DNA of 6,554 bases. Origin: a bacterium. GTDB lineage: Archaea > Thermoproteota > Nitrososphaeria > Nitrososphaerales > CADDZS01. A program made the position numbers and the translations under genes. Positions 1 to 5,330 of this stretch are shown here, one piece after another (position 1 is the first letter of the stretch; every line of letters starts with the position of its first letter). The notes beneath the pieces were generated by a model. That model was not told the origin of the DNA. It did no database searches and was given only the letters and a program-made list of their open reading frames with translations. The stretch covers positions 1 to 6,554 of the forward strand of contig DAIDAB010000115.1 in NCBI GenBank assembly GCA_027310845.1. Reading direction: 5' to 3'.

Positions 1-383
1 TCACCAACGAGCGGATAATCCTGCGTCACCCTCACGTGCTTGGTTTGAAAAAGGACTATACCGATTTCAACTATCGGGACATTGCAAATGTAGTGCTGGA
101 CAAGGGATTTGTGCGCTCGACGGTCAAATGCACGCTTCGCCTCGGCGGAGAACCTCTTTCTCTCAACGACCTGCCTAATTCTGATGCAGAAAAGGCATAT
201 GGGGCAATCAGGGAGAATCTTGTAAGGTTTCAAGCTCCATTTTCAGCTGGCTATGCAGGAGTTCCAGGATTCCGGCAGCAAGGTCCTCCAATTGGGTCAC
301 AGCAATCAATAACCTGTCCAAAATGCGGAACTGCGCTCAATCCTGGCCAGAGGTTTTGTGGAAGCTGTGGTGCTCAGATATAG
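1..383 (+). CDS. PH-domain protein with C-terminal zinc ribbon (5' end missing)
   Basis: The reading frame is open from the left edge (first whole codon at 3), so the gene starts outside the window; the GTG at 36 is internal. The visible part begins TNERIILRHP, followed by a YRDIANVVLDKG stretch and a VKCTLRLGGEP strand pattern. This is the order seen in the second half of bacterial/archaeal PH-like domains (short bPH, YokE-like), which usually mediate protein or membrane contacts. A flexible Gly/Pro/Gln-rich linker follows, then a zinc ribbon at the C-terminus: CPKCG, ten residues, CGSCG (C-x2-C-x10-C-x2-C). The four cysteines should bind one Zn ion. Function is unknown; the PH assignment rests on fold-like sequence patterns and the zinc ribbon is certain. 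A T-tract follows the stop. Confidence 0.8.
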   Translation, partial: TNERIILRHPHVLGLKKDYTDFNYRDIANVVLDKGFVRSTVKCTLRLGGEPLSLNDLPNSDAEKAYGAIRENLVRFQAPFSAGYAGVPGFRQQGPPIGSQQSITCPKCGTALNPGQRFCGSCGAQI

Positions 384-401
384 AACGTACATTGTAACCC
401 C

Positions 402-407
402 TTTTTT
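402..407 (+). terminator. oligo-T tract after the PH/zinc-ribbon gene
   Basis: A run of six T preceded by CCCC lies 19 nt after the TAG stop. Archaeal RNA polymerase commonly terminates at such T-runs without needing a hairpin, and no stem precedes this one. Position and composition are the only evidence. Confidence 0.4.
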
Positions 408-458
408 CGTAACCAATTAAGCAAGGTTGGTGACATCGAAGAAATAGTCAATTCATTA

Positions 459-482
459 TTCCTGTTTCTGAGAAAACAGGAA
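459..482. repeat. perfect 9-bp hairpin
   Basis: TTCCTGTTT at 459-467 and AAACAGGAA at 474-482 are exact reverse complements around a 6-nt loop (CTGAGA). No T-run follows on the plus strand, so it is not a standard intrinsic terminator. It could be an RNA processing or stability element for the upstream transcript, a regulator site, or chance. Confidence 0.5.
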
Positions 483-639
483 GACCTTCACGTTAGGAGA
501 GATCTCAACGCAACTGCTATTTGGAAACCTGATCATTAGCCCGGAGACCTCTTGAAGATTGCTCGTGTCGTAATAAATTTTCGACCTTTTCTCTCAGTAC
601 AAGCATCGAATTTTCTTGGAGGACAAGCAACGGCCTGTT

Positions 640-933
640 TCACTTACCGATGTAGAGCAATCTCGCTCTCTCCTTTGAAGAGAGGCAAACCTTACAGTTT
701 CTTGGAACCTCAATCATTTGTACTGCATAGTCTCCTTTTTGCAACTGGATATACGTAATACCTTCCTTGGCATCATCCCGTACATTAGAGCACGTTTTAG
801 AGATTAACTTCTGGAATGAGGTCGTCACATCTGTTAGCAAAGTACTCAGATCCTCTGCCTTTTCCCAATTTCGACAAGACAATAAGCATGTTGTGTGCAG
901 GGATTGTGTGATTTGGTCGATTCTATTTGGAGA
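640..933 (-). pseudogene. possible decayed or unrecognised minus-strand ORF
   Basis: The minus strand is open from 933 to a stop at 640-642 (97 codons), but only a TTG at 880-882 could start it. The translation ends in KGDYAVQMIEVPRNCKVCLS and then a charged tail, which reads like protein. A second minus-strand frame, open from beyond 1110 down to a TGA at 846-848, includes IIDYVELIEQFVGGEM, a pattern like short archaeal helical domains. The two frames overlap, as expected if one gene suffered a frameshift around 850-930. No family was recognised and there is no good start codon or promoter. It may be only chance open frame. Confidence 0.25.
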
Positions 934-1109
934 CTACTTACTCGATTTCCTCCCATTTCGCCTCCAACAAACTGTTCAATCAGTTCAACATAGTCTATGA
1001 TATTGAGAGAACCAGAGTTGCCGCGTAGTGAAACTTCAGGAAACGAGTCGGACAGGATATTAAGGGAAACATTATTTGTCGAAGAAAATAAACAATTGTC
1101 GAGTACTAT

Positions 1110-1571
1110 ATGTTCTGCCCGAAGTGCGGAAAACAGATCCAGGATAATGCGGCTTTTTGCCCTTACTGTAGATATGATCTAAAGACATCCCCAACAGCAT
1201 CTCCTTCAGTTCAGAGCCAAGTTTTGCTTTTCACATCCAATTATGTTCCAGGATACAAGATTGAGAAAGTCTTAGGCCTCGTCTACGGCATCACCGTAAG
1301 GTCACGAGGGCTGGGAGGCAACCTGGTTGCTGGGTTGAGGAGCATCGCTGGAGGTGAAATTAATGAATATACCGAGATGGCTCACCAAGCAAGACAACAA
1401 GCTCTCGACAGATTATCCCAACACGCCGCAAGCCTTGGAGCAAATGCTGTCATCAGTGTAATGTTTGATTCCACTGAAATTGGAAGCACGATGGATGAGA
1501 TCATTGCATTTGGAACAGCAGTATTGATCAGTCCATTAAGTGAAAATCAGCAGTTCGTAAAGTTGAGTTAG
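1110..1571 (+). CDS. zinc-ribbon / YbjQ (UPF0145) heavy-metal-binding domain protein
   Basis: The 153-residue product has two parts. Residues 3-20 form a zinc ribbon with C3, C6, C17 and C20 (CPKCG...CPYC). After a Thr/Ser/Pro linker, residues about 38-142 match the YbjQ/UPF0145 domain. Family landmarks are the opening hydrophobic strand with T-x-x-x-V-x-G-Y, the glycine-rich LGGNLVAGLRSIAGGE segment, a YTEMAHQAR helix, LGANAVISVMFDSTE, and a final GTAV strand. YbjQ proteins form pentamers and are annotated as heavy-metal-binding, but no reaction is known. The ATG is chosen because it directly precedes the ribbon; no Shine-Dalgarno is visible and the gene may be leaderless, with A/T-rich GAAAATAAA about 20-25 nt upstream. 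The ribbon probably supplies protein or nucleic-acid contact; this is inference. Confidence 0.88.
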   Translation: MFCPKCGKQIQDNAAFCPYCRYDLKTSPTASPSVQSQVLLFTSNYVPGYKIEKVLGLVYGITVRSRGLGGNLVAGLRSIAGGEINEYTEMAHQARQQALDRLSQHAASLGANAVISVMFDSTEIGSTMDEIIAFGTAVLISPLSENQQFVKLS

Positions 1572-1696
1572 GCCCAATGAAAATTCGATTTTCTCTCTGT
1601 GATTCTTGCTTTGTCGAAGTCCCAAGCTTATTCGTTCGAACGGAAAATTCCAGACTCAAAAGACAGTCAAAGTAGCTAAGGTTAATATTCTATGAA

Positions 1697-2560
1697 GCCT
1701 TGTACGGGCCAATCATATACGTTAACGCAGTCTTTCGACAGATACTTCTCGTTGCTAGAATGTGTGTTTTGGGGGTAATTATATTCCCCTTGCATGAGCA
1801 TCTAGCTCCCATTGATGCAACTCTTTCGTAGTCTCCACAATTACAGCAATCGGGCTTTGAGGTCCTCACGGCGGAAACTTCTGCACGTTGAACAGGACCG
1901 AAGCAGCCCTCCTTATAGTGATTATTATCGTGTCGGAACTGGAGAATCAATCCTCCAAAGCACTGTCAATGCAGTCGGAAGCGGCGCACGAGTAAGAGGT
2001 GAGGTGGAGAAGCGTATGCTCACCCAACTCAAGAGCCACGTAATAGTCTTTAGATATAATCACCTTGGCAAGTATGTCATAGACAAGCGCGAGTCTTTGG
2101 GCTTCGATTACGTCGTCATAACAAAAGATTCACAAATGCGCAAAGAGCTTCTATAGAGGGAAGTACCTGCAGCGTTGGAATTTGAAACGCCGGCGCAGAC
2201 ATCGCCATTCCCTCCGCTGTCACATTAGGACACATTCTGGCGTTTTCGGCAGTAACGAAGGATCTAGTAGGAATTGTCTTTTCAGAAAAAATAGGAACCA
2301 AAGAGATAGCGTAGTTCTCGATTTTCCCCACATCCAAATTGGCAGGAAAAGAGTTCGAGGAAGTTACAAAATACGCTGTCACAATAGGCGTAGTTCGAGA
2401 AGGTCAAGTCCTCCAGCAGATATTCCGTCATGACTTCAGGCTCAAAGTTTGGGGTACTCTTCTTGTTCTTGGCGACCCAGCGAAGTTCCAAACATTGCAA
2501 GAGGAAGCCAGGGTAACCTGGGCAGAGGCTCCATTAGATCCTTTGAATTCTATGAGATAA
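1697..2560 (+). pseudogene. decayed two-TM potassium channel with RCK (TrkA-N/TrkA-C) domain
   Basis: Parts of one channel gene follow in order on the plus strand, in shifting frames. TM1 is in one frame at 1697-1828 (FRQILLVARMCVLGVIIF, then HEHLAPIDATLS) and ends at TAG 1829. Pore and TM2 are in a second frame at about 1834-1932: STITAIGL resembles a K+ selectivity filter, then TGA at 1858, then LNRTEAALLIVIIIV. A third frame at about 1932-2153 gives GTGESILQSTVNAV and RGEVEKRMLTQLKSHVIVF, then the start of the RCK Rossmann fold (RYNHLGKYV), ending at TAG 2154. About 60 codons of RCK-N appear deleted. From about 2171 the RCK end and RCK-C follow (NAGADIAIPSAVTLGHILAF; GVVREGQVLQQIF; TLLVLGDPAKFQ), broken by TGA 2183 and TAG 2312. 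An intact relative would be an MthK-like channel gating K+ flow across the membrane. The first Gly of the nucleotide-binding GxGxxG is Arg. Confidence 0.85.
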
Positions 2561-2600
2561 TTCCTAAGGAGTTTCCCCAAAGGCACTTGGGAGAAGAATT

Positions 2601-2630
2601 TTTTGTCAAGTACTCGTTACTTGATCAAAA
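2601..2630. repeat. 12-bp imperfect inverted repeat (hairpin)
   Basis: TTTTG plus TCAAGTA (2601-2612) pair with TACTTGA plus CAAAA (2618-2624 and 2626-2630). The loop is CTCGT and T2625 is a single bulge. It lies just after the channel pseudogene and 120 nt before the zinc-finger gene. It could be a terminator-like RNA stem, a remnant of a small mobile element, or a leftover of the decayed gene. No target-site duplication was identified. Confidence 0.5.
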
Positions 2631-2704
2631 TTCTGACTCGCGGAAAAGAAGATTCTTCTCGAGGTAGTCTTGTACTCATAAATTGTGCAAAAATACCAAA
2701 GGTT

Positions 2705-2724
2705 TAGATACCAGAATGTATCTA
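2705..2724. promoter_or_regulatory. 7-bp inverted repeat abutting the zinc-finger promoter
   Basis: TAGATAC (2705-2711) and GTATCTA (2718-2724) are exact reverse complements separated by CAGAAT, a 20-bp dyad. Its right arm runs into the TATA-like box. Dyads of this size at or next to BRE/TATA are typical of archaeal regulator operators that block or aid TBP/TFB. The operator role is inferred from position and symmetry. Confidence 0.45.
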
Positions 2725-2731
2725 TAGTATA
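2723..2731 (+). promoter_or_regulatory. TATA-like box of the zinc-finger gene
   Basis: TATAGTATA lies with its centre about 24 nt upstream of the ATG at 2751. The usual archaeal TATA-to-start distance of about 26 nt would put transcription start at or just before the ATG, giving a leaderless or nearly leaderless message. No Shine-Dalgarno sequence is present, which fits. Confidence 0.5.
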
Positions 2732-2750
2732 ATTTGCATTGCGTGGGACC

Positions 2751-2996
2751 ATGAGTCAAGTTTCTGTTTCGGAAACCCCAGGACAAGGGGTGGACGTTTG
2801 TCCAGGGTGCAATCAGTCTTTCGCCCATAAAGATTATGTTGACCACCTGTTTCACAATAAGGATTGTATGCGCGCATACTGGCGCGAAGAGGAAAGGATG
2901 CACGCTTACAACGTGAGACATAGGTCGCTCAACAGAAAAAGAGAGCGCGATCTTGCGAAAACAAGAAGCACAATTGCAAGTAGCGAATGGAATTAG
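2751..2996 (+). CDS. small C2HC zinc-finger protein
   Basis: The 81-residue product has a zinc finger at residues 17-39: C17-x2-C20, then H32 or H35, and C39 (CPGC...DHLFHNKDC), close to the C2H2/C2HC finger spacing. A strongly basic, helical tail follows from about 40 (WREEERMHAYN, then RHRSLNRKRERDLAKTR), which suits nucleic-acid or ribosome contact. The ATG at 2751 is preferred over an in-frame TTG at 2739 because of the TATA-box spacing. The gene is convergent with the aldolase gene, with stops 7 bp apart. Small single-finger proteins like this are frequent in archaea and mostly uncharacterised; no specific family is claimed. It could be a transcription factor acting on its own upstream dyad, but nothing in the sequence proves this. 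Confidence 0.75.
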   Translation: MSQVSVSETPGQGVDVCPGCNQSFAHKDYVDHLFHNKDCMRAYWREEERMHAYNVRHRSLNRKRERDLAKTRSTIASSEWN

Positions 2997-3003
2997 ACCA
3001 AGC

Positions 3004-3864
3004 TCAGGCGGTTATCGAGTTTTCAACACTGTGCATTGATTTGTTTTCGTTGTAGATTTCGATTGCTTCCTTGACGGTGCAGTTTTCGTGGACGATAGAT
3101 CTGATGGCCTTGATCATTGCAACAGGATGATCGTTCTGCCAGATATTCCGTCCCATGTCTACTCCTACCGCCCCTTCCTTGAGAGCATTATATGTCAACT
3201 CAAAGGCATCGGCCTCAGATTTGAGCTTCGGACCTCCCGCTACGACTAGAGGAACAGGACAGCTTTCTGCCACCTTGTGAAAGTCATCACAATAGTATGT
3301 CTTCACAACATGTGCACCAATTTCTGCAGCAACTCTGCATGAAAGTGAAAGGTATCGCGCATCTCTTTTCTCAAGCTCCTTTCCTACCGCTGTAATCGCC
3401 ATGACTGGAATTCCCATTTCTTCTCCATCATCGACAAGCTTTCCCAAATTCAAAAGAGTCTGCTTCTCATGATCGGTACCGACGAATATTGAAAGTGCCA
3501 CTGCGGACACGTTCAATCTAACGGCGTCAGTCATCGAAACCGTCAGGCCTTCGTCGCTCAAATCCTCTCTGAGCACGCTCGTCCCGCCTGAGACGCGAAG
3601 TATGATAGGTGTTTGCCATTTTGGATCTACTGATGTGCGCAAAACTCCTCTGGTCACAGCAAGTGCCTCGGCATATCGTATTAAGGGCTCAATGGTTTTC
3701 CTTGGAACTTCCAGCCTGTGAGTTGGTCCCATGAAATATCCATGATCGCACGCAAGCATAACTGACCTGCCTGTCTCTGGTCTGATCATGGAAGAGAGTC
3801 TGTTCTTCAAACCCCAGCTTGACAATCTAATCACTTTGACTATGCTGACAAAGGCAGTCTTCAT
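3004..3864 (-). CDS. lsrF: LsrF-like class I aldolase/thiolase (DeoC/LacD superfamily)
   Basis: The 286-residue product follows E. coli LsrF along nearly its whole length. LsrF is 3-hydroxy-5-phosphonooxypentane-2,4-dione thiolase, which transfers an acetyl group to CoA in autoinducer-2 breakdown. Shared landmarks are SSWGLKNRLS near the N-terminus, MLACDHGYFMGPT (D40-H41-G42), TRGVLR, LRVSGG, VSMTDAVRLN, AITAVGKEL, VVKTYY with the Schiff-base lysine K188, VVAGGPKL (phosphate-binding GG), and GVDMGRNIWQNDHPVAMIKA. The protein should be a cytosolic TIM barrel. The close relatives ADH synthase (aromatic amino-acid route) and archaeal FBP aldolase share the fold and lysine but fit the GRNIWQNDHPVAM region less well. 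The ATG at 3864 leaves room for the WGLKNRLS segment; a start at M26 would remove it. No lsr transport, kinase or regulator gene is nearby, so the real substrate is uncertain. Confidence 0.85.
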   Translation of the reverse strand: MKTAFVSIVKVIRLSSWGLKNRLSSMIRPETGRSVMLACDHGYFMGPTHRLEVPRKTIEPLIRYAEALAVTRGVLRTSVDPKWQTPIILRVSGGTSVLREDLSDEGLTVSMTDAVRLNVSAVALSIFVGTDHEKQTLLNLGKLVDDGEEMGIPVMAITAVGKELEKRDARYLSLSCRVAAEIGAHVVKTYYCDDFHKVAESCPVPLVVAGGPKLKSEADAFELTYNALKEGAVGVDMGRNIWQNDHPVAMIKAIRSIVHENCTVKEAIEIYNENKSMHSVENSITA

Positions 3865-3898
3865 GCTATTATTGCTTTTTGACTGGGTTAGGTATGCC

Positions 3899-3906
3899 CA
3901 CGCGTG
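3899..3906. promoter_or_regulatory. CACGCGTG palindrome in the divergent intergenic region
   Basis: A perfect 8-bp palindrome sits 35 bp upstream of the lsrF-like start and about 90 bp upstream of the VIT start, inside the 132-bp divergent promoter region. It is short and could be chance. No convincing TATA box for the minus-strand gene was found at the expected distance. Confidence 0.2.
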
Positions 3907-3956
3907 ACCAAATCATGCCACAACAATACGCAAAGCCTAAACGTGCATGTTTTCTC

Positions 3957-3965
3957 CATATTCTA
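3957..3965 (+). promoter_or_regulatory. possible TATA box of the VIT-family gene
   Basis: CATATTCTA is centred about 26 nt before the in-frame GTG at 3988 and about 36 nt before the ATG at 3997. This would give either a leaderless GTG start or a leader of about 10 nt to the ATG. The box is only a moderate match to archaeal TATA elements. Confidence 0.3.
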
Positions 3966-3996
3966 GCTCCGCACAGTCCCCAACGATGTGATAGCA

Positions 3997-4785
3997 ATGC
4001 CAGAGAGCAAAGACGCCTCCAAATCAAACGTTGATTCAGCCCCTCCGGGTCAATCTCCAAAGAAGGTACCTTTTGAAAGGTCAAGAATACCCAGGAGCGA
4101 GATTCACGAACACATCAGGGGCCGAGGAGTGATAAGTGGAATTGCTCTCGGCGTTTCTGACGGTCTGGTAACGAACATCGCATTTCTTGCAGGATTCGCA
4201 GGAGCTGGCGCAATCATTGCAACGATCAGGCTGGCAGGCACTGCAGCGATGATCGCTGGCGCGGTATCAATGTTTTTCGGCGGGGTTCTCGCAGGCAGGT
4301 CTGAGCGAGACCTCTACTCAGCGGACGCAAGAAGAGAATCTCATGAAATAGAGTACGAACCAGAGGAAGAAAGGCATGAGCTTATGGGATATTACCTAGG
4401 AAAAGGTTTGACAAAGGAGGAAGCGAGCATGGTTGTAAATCGGGTGACTTCAGACAAGCAAAAGTGGCTCGAAGATATTCTGGTTCACGAGCTCCATATT
4501 CACAAGGCCTCGCTTGAAAACCCATACAAGACAGGTAGTGCCGTCGGCCTTTCGTTCTTGCTAGGTGCTTTTGTTCCGCTACTCCCCTATTTGATTGTCT
4601 CCCAGATCACTACTGCGATCTATGCCTCAATTATTCTTTCGCTTTCATTTCTCTTCATTGTTGGAATGTGGAAAGGCCGAATCGTCGGAAAGAATCGATT
4701 GCGAAGCGCTCTTGAAATGCTTTTGGTGGGGGTAGTTGCATCGATGTTACTCTTCGGAATTGGGCATCTGCTCTTGTTTGTTTAG
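3997..4785 (+). CDS. VIT1/CCC1-family Fe2+/Mn2+ transporter
   Basis: The 262-residue membrane protein belongs to the VIT1/CCC1 family, which moves ferrous iron or manganese by proton exchange. After a charged N-terminus, TM1 carries the family motif GVSDGLVTN with its conserved Asp (about residue 55). A second and third hydrophobic stretch run through AGAVSMFFGGVLAGRSE. A cytosolic Glu-rich helical part follows (about 105-175: RRESHEIEYEPEEERHEL...ILVHELHIH), matching the metal-binding domain. TMs 4-5 start at about 180, with SFLLGAFVPLLPYLI, and the last hydrophobic segment ends the protein. The Glu of the usual GEY/GEF after SMxxG is Gly here, so metal handling may differ. ATG 3997 is chosen; GTG 3988 in frame would add three residues. 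The gene is divergent from the aldolase gene, and its TAG overlaps the stop codon of the convergent ABC gene. Confidence 0.9.
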   Translation: MPESKDASKSNVDSAPPGQSPKKVPFERSRIPRSEIHEHIRGRGVISGIALGVSDGLVTNIAFLAGFAGAGAIIATIRLAGTAAMIAGAVSMFFGGVLAGRSERDLYSADARRESHEIEYEPEEERHELMGYYLGKGLTKEEASMVVNRVTSDKQKWLEDILVHELHIHKASLENPYKTGSAVGLSFLLGAFVPLLPYLIVSQITTAIYASIILSLSFLFIVGMWKGRIVGKNRLRSALEMLLVGVVASMLLFGIGHLLLFV

Positions 4786-5306
4786 ATCTTCTGGAACTTG
4801 CCAGTCTTCCCGTTGTAGGCAAGAAGATCTGCGTAGATGGCCCAATGTATCAGCAGCGTTTGAATCAAAGATTCGTTGATTTCGGGCCTGTGGTGCCAGC
4901 GAATGTCTTCCTTAAGCAACACTTCAGAAATATCCCGTACGTCAAACGACTTCTTAGTCGCACCCAATTCAAGAGCCGTCTTGAATGGCTCAATTTTTGA
5001 TAGAGTATCTTTTAGTAACCGTACCTTGTGTTTTGCAGCCTTTTGAAACTTCAGTCCGAACTCAGTCAACGAGACGTCGCCCTTCTCGCTCTTCACCAGG
5101 CCAAGCATTTCGGCGGTGTCAAGTATTGGAAGAAGTGTTGCAAGATCGCCCCCGAACTCATCGGCGAGCCTGGCAACATCAATTACAGATCCAAGGCCCC
5201 CGGTCACCTCAACCAGTCCAATTACCTGCCCGGCCCTAACATTCGGAGGCATCATAATTGGTCGGTCAGAAGATCCTGTTGCGGAGCCTTCACCTGTCCC
5301 TGCCAT
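4782..5306 (-). CDS. stand-alone AAA-associated C-terminal domain (AAA_assoc_C) of a NitT/TauT ABC ATPase
   Basis: The 174-residue product matches the domain normally fused to the C-terminus of a subgroup of NitT/TauT ATPases (PF09821, AAA-associated). Recognisable parts are PPNVRAGQVIGLVEV (about 20-34), ARLADEFGGDLATLLPILD and TAEMLGLVKSEKGDVSLTEFG (about 45-84, winged-helix-like), a basic helical middle, and the closing HWAIYADLLAYNGKTGKF (about 154-171). The domain is thought to be regulatory; no ligand is known to me. It is the last gene of the ABC operon, starting 21 nt after the ATPase stop and in the same frame. Residues 1-18 are a Gly/Ser-rich linker-like stretch, as in an interdomain linker. 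Only a weak purine-rich GAGTGAG lies upstream. Its TAA overlaps the VIT-family TAG on the other strand by 3 bp within a 4-bp gene overlap. Confidence 0.82.
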   Translation of the reverse strand: MAGTGEGSATGSSDRPIMMPPNVRAGQVIGLVEVTGGLGSVIDVARLADEFGGDLATLLPILDTAEMLGLVKSEKGDVSLTEFGLKFQKAAKHKVRLLKDTLSKIEPFKTALELGATKKSFDVRDISEVLLKEDIRWHHRPEINESLIQTLLIHWAIYADLLAYNGKTGKFQKI

Positions 5307-5330
5307 TGCGAATTTCTCACTCTTTACTCA
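5307..5330 (-). other. in-frame TGA plus 7 codons joining ATPase and AAA-associated genes
   Basis: On the minus strand the ATPase ends LYSLLA-TGA (stop at 5330-5328). Seven sense codons (VKSEKFA) follow in the same frame, then the ATG of the downstream gene. Without this one TGA the two genes would be a single ORF of about 451 codons, the layout common in bacteria. It may be a fixed gene split, a point mutation, a sequence error, or a readthrough site. Confidence 0.85.

Larger units (their letters stand above)
384..1109. other. long stretch without a confident gene
   Basis: This 726-bp stretch holds a T-run, a perfect hairpin (459-482) and a weaker one (666-684, CTCTCT/AGAGAG with a 7-nt loop). 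Plus-strand frames here (552-758, 767-1000, 997-1182) give low-complexity, Ser/Phe/Arg-rich translations with no family resemblance. Two minus-strand frames are open for longer and look more protein-like (see the separate entry). No tRNA, rRNA, CRISPR or transposase signal was seen. The neighbouring 1690-2560 region is a demonstrable pseudogene, so this stretch may likewise be decayed coding DNA. Confidence 0.5.

Noticed and set aside
384..1109. tRNA or other structured RNA gene in the gene-poor stretch
   Set aside because: No T-loop (GTTCRA) and acceptor-stem combination was seen; only simple hairpins are present.
1690..1950. Minus-strand Cys-rich ORF
   Set aside because: It is antisense to the channel TM1, pore and TM2; the cysteines come from reverse reading and show no regular metal-binding spacing.
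1812..2156. Intact-looking 114-codon plus-strand ORF
   Set aside because: Its first 40 residues (HNYSNRALRSSRRKL and on) are an out-of-frame reading of the channel pore and TM2; only the part from about 1932 on is genuine, and it stops inside the RCK fold. It is a piece of the pseudogene, not a gene.
2116..2500. Two minus-strand ORFs (2116-2382 and 2282-2500)
   Set aside because: Both are antisense to recognisable RCK sequence and resemble no family.
2339..2560. 73-codon ORF that could be called a small TrkA-C protein
   Set aside because: The same frame continues upstream of TAG 2312 with matching RCK sequence (AVTKDLVGIVFSEKIG), so it is the tail of the broken channel rather than a separate gene.
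2449..2667. Plus-strand ORF ending in a charged tail (LGEEFFVKYSLLDQNS)
   Set aside because: Its first half is out of frame with the RCK-C domain. The second half might be a remnant of the channel's C-terminus, but no family could be recognised, so it is not called.
3869..4084. Minus-strand ORF of 71 codons upstream of the aldolase gene
   Set aside because: It overlaps the start of the VIT gene antisense, has a Trp/Arg/Cys-rich translation with no family signal, and covers the divergent promoter region.
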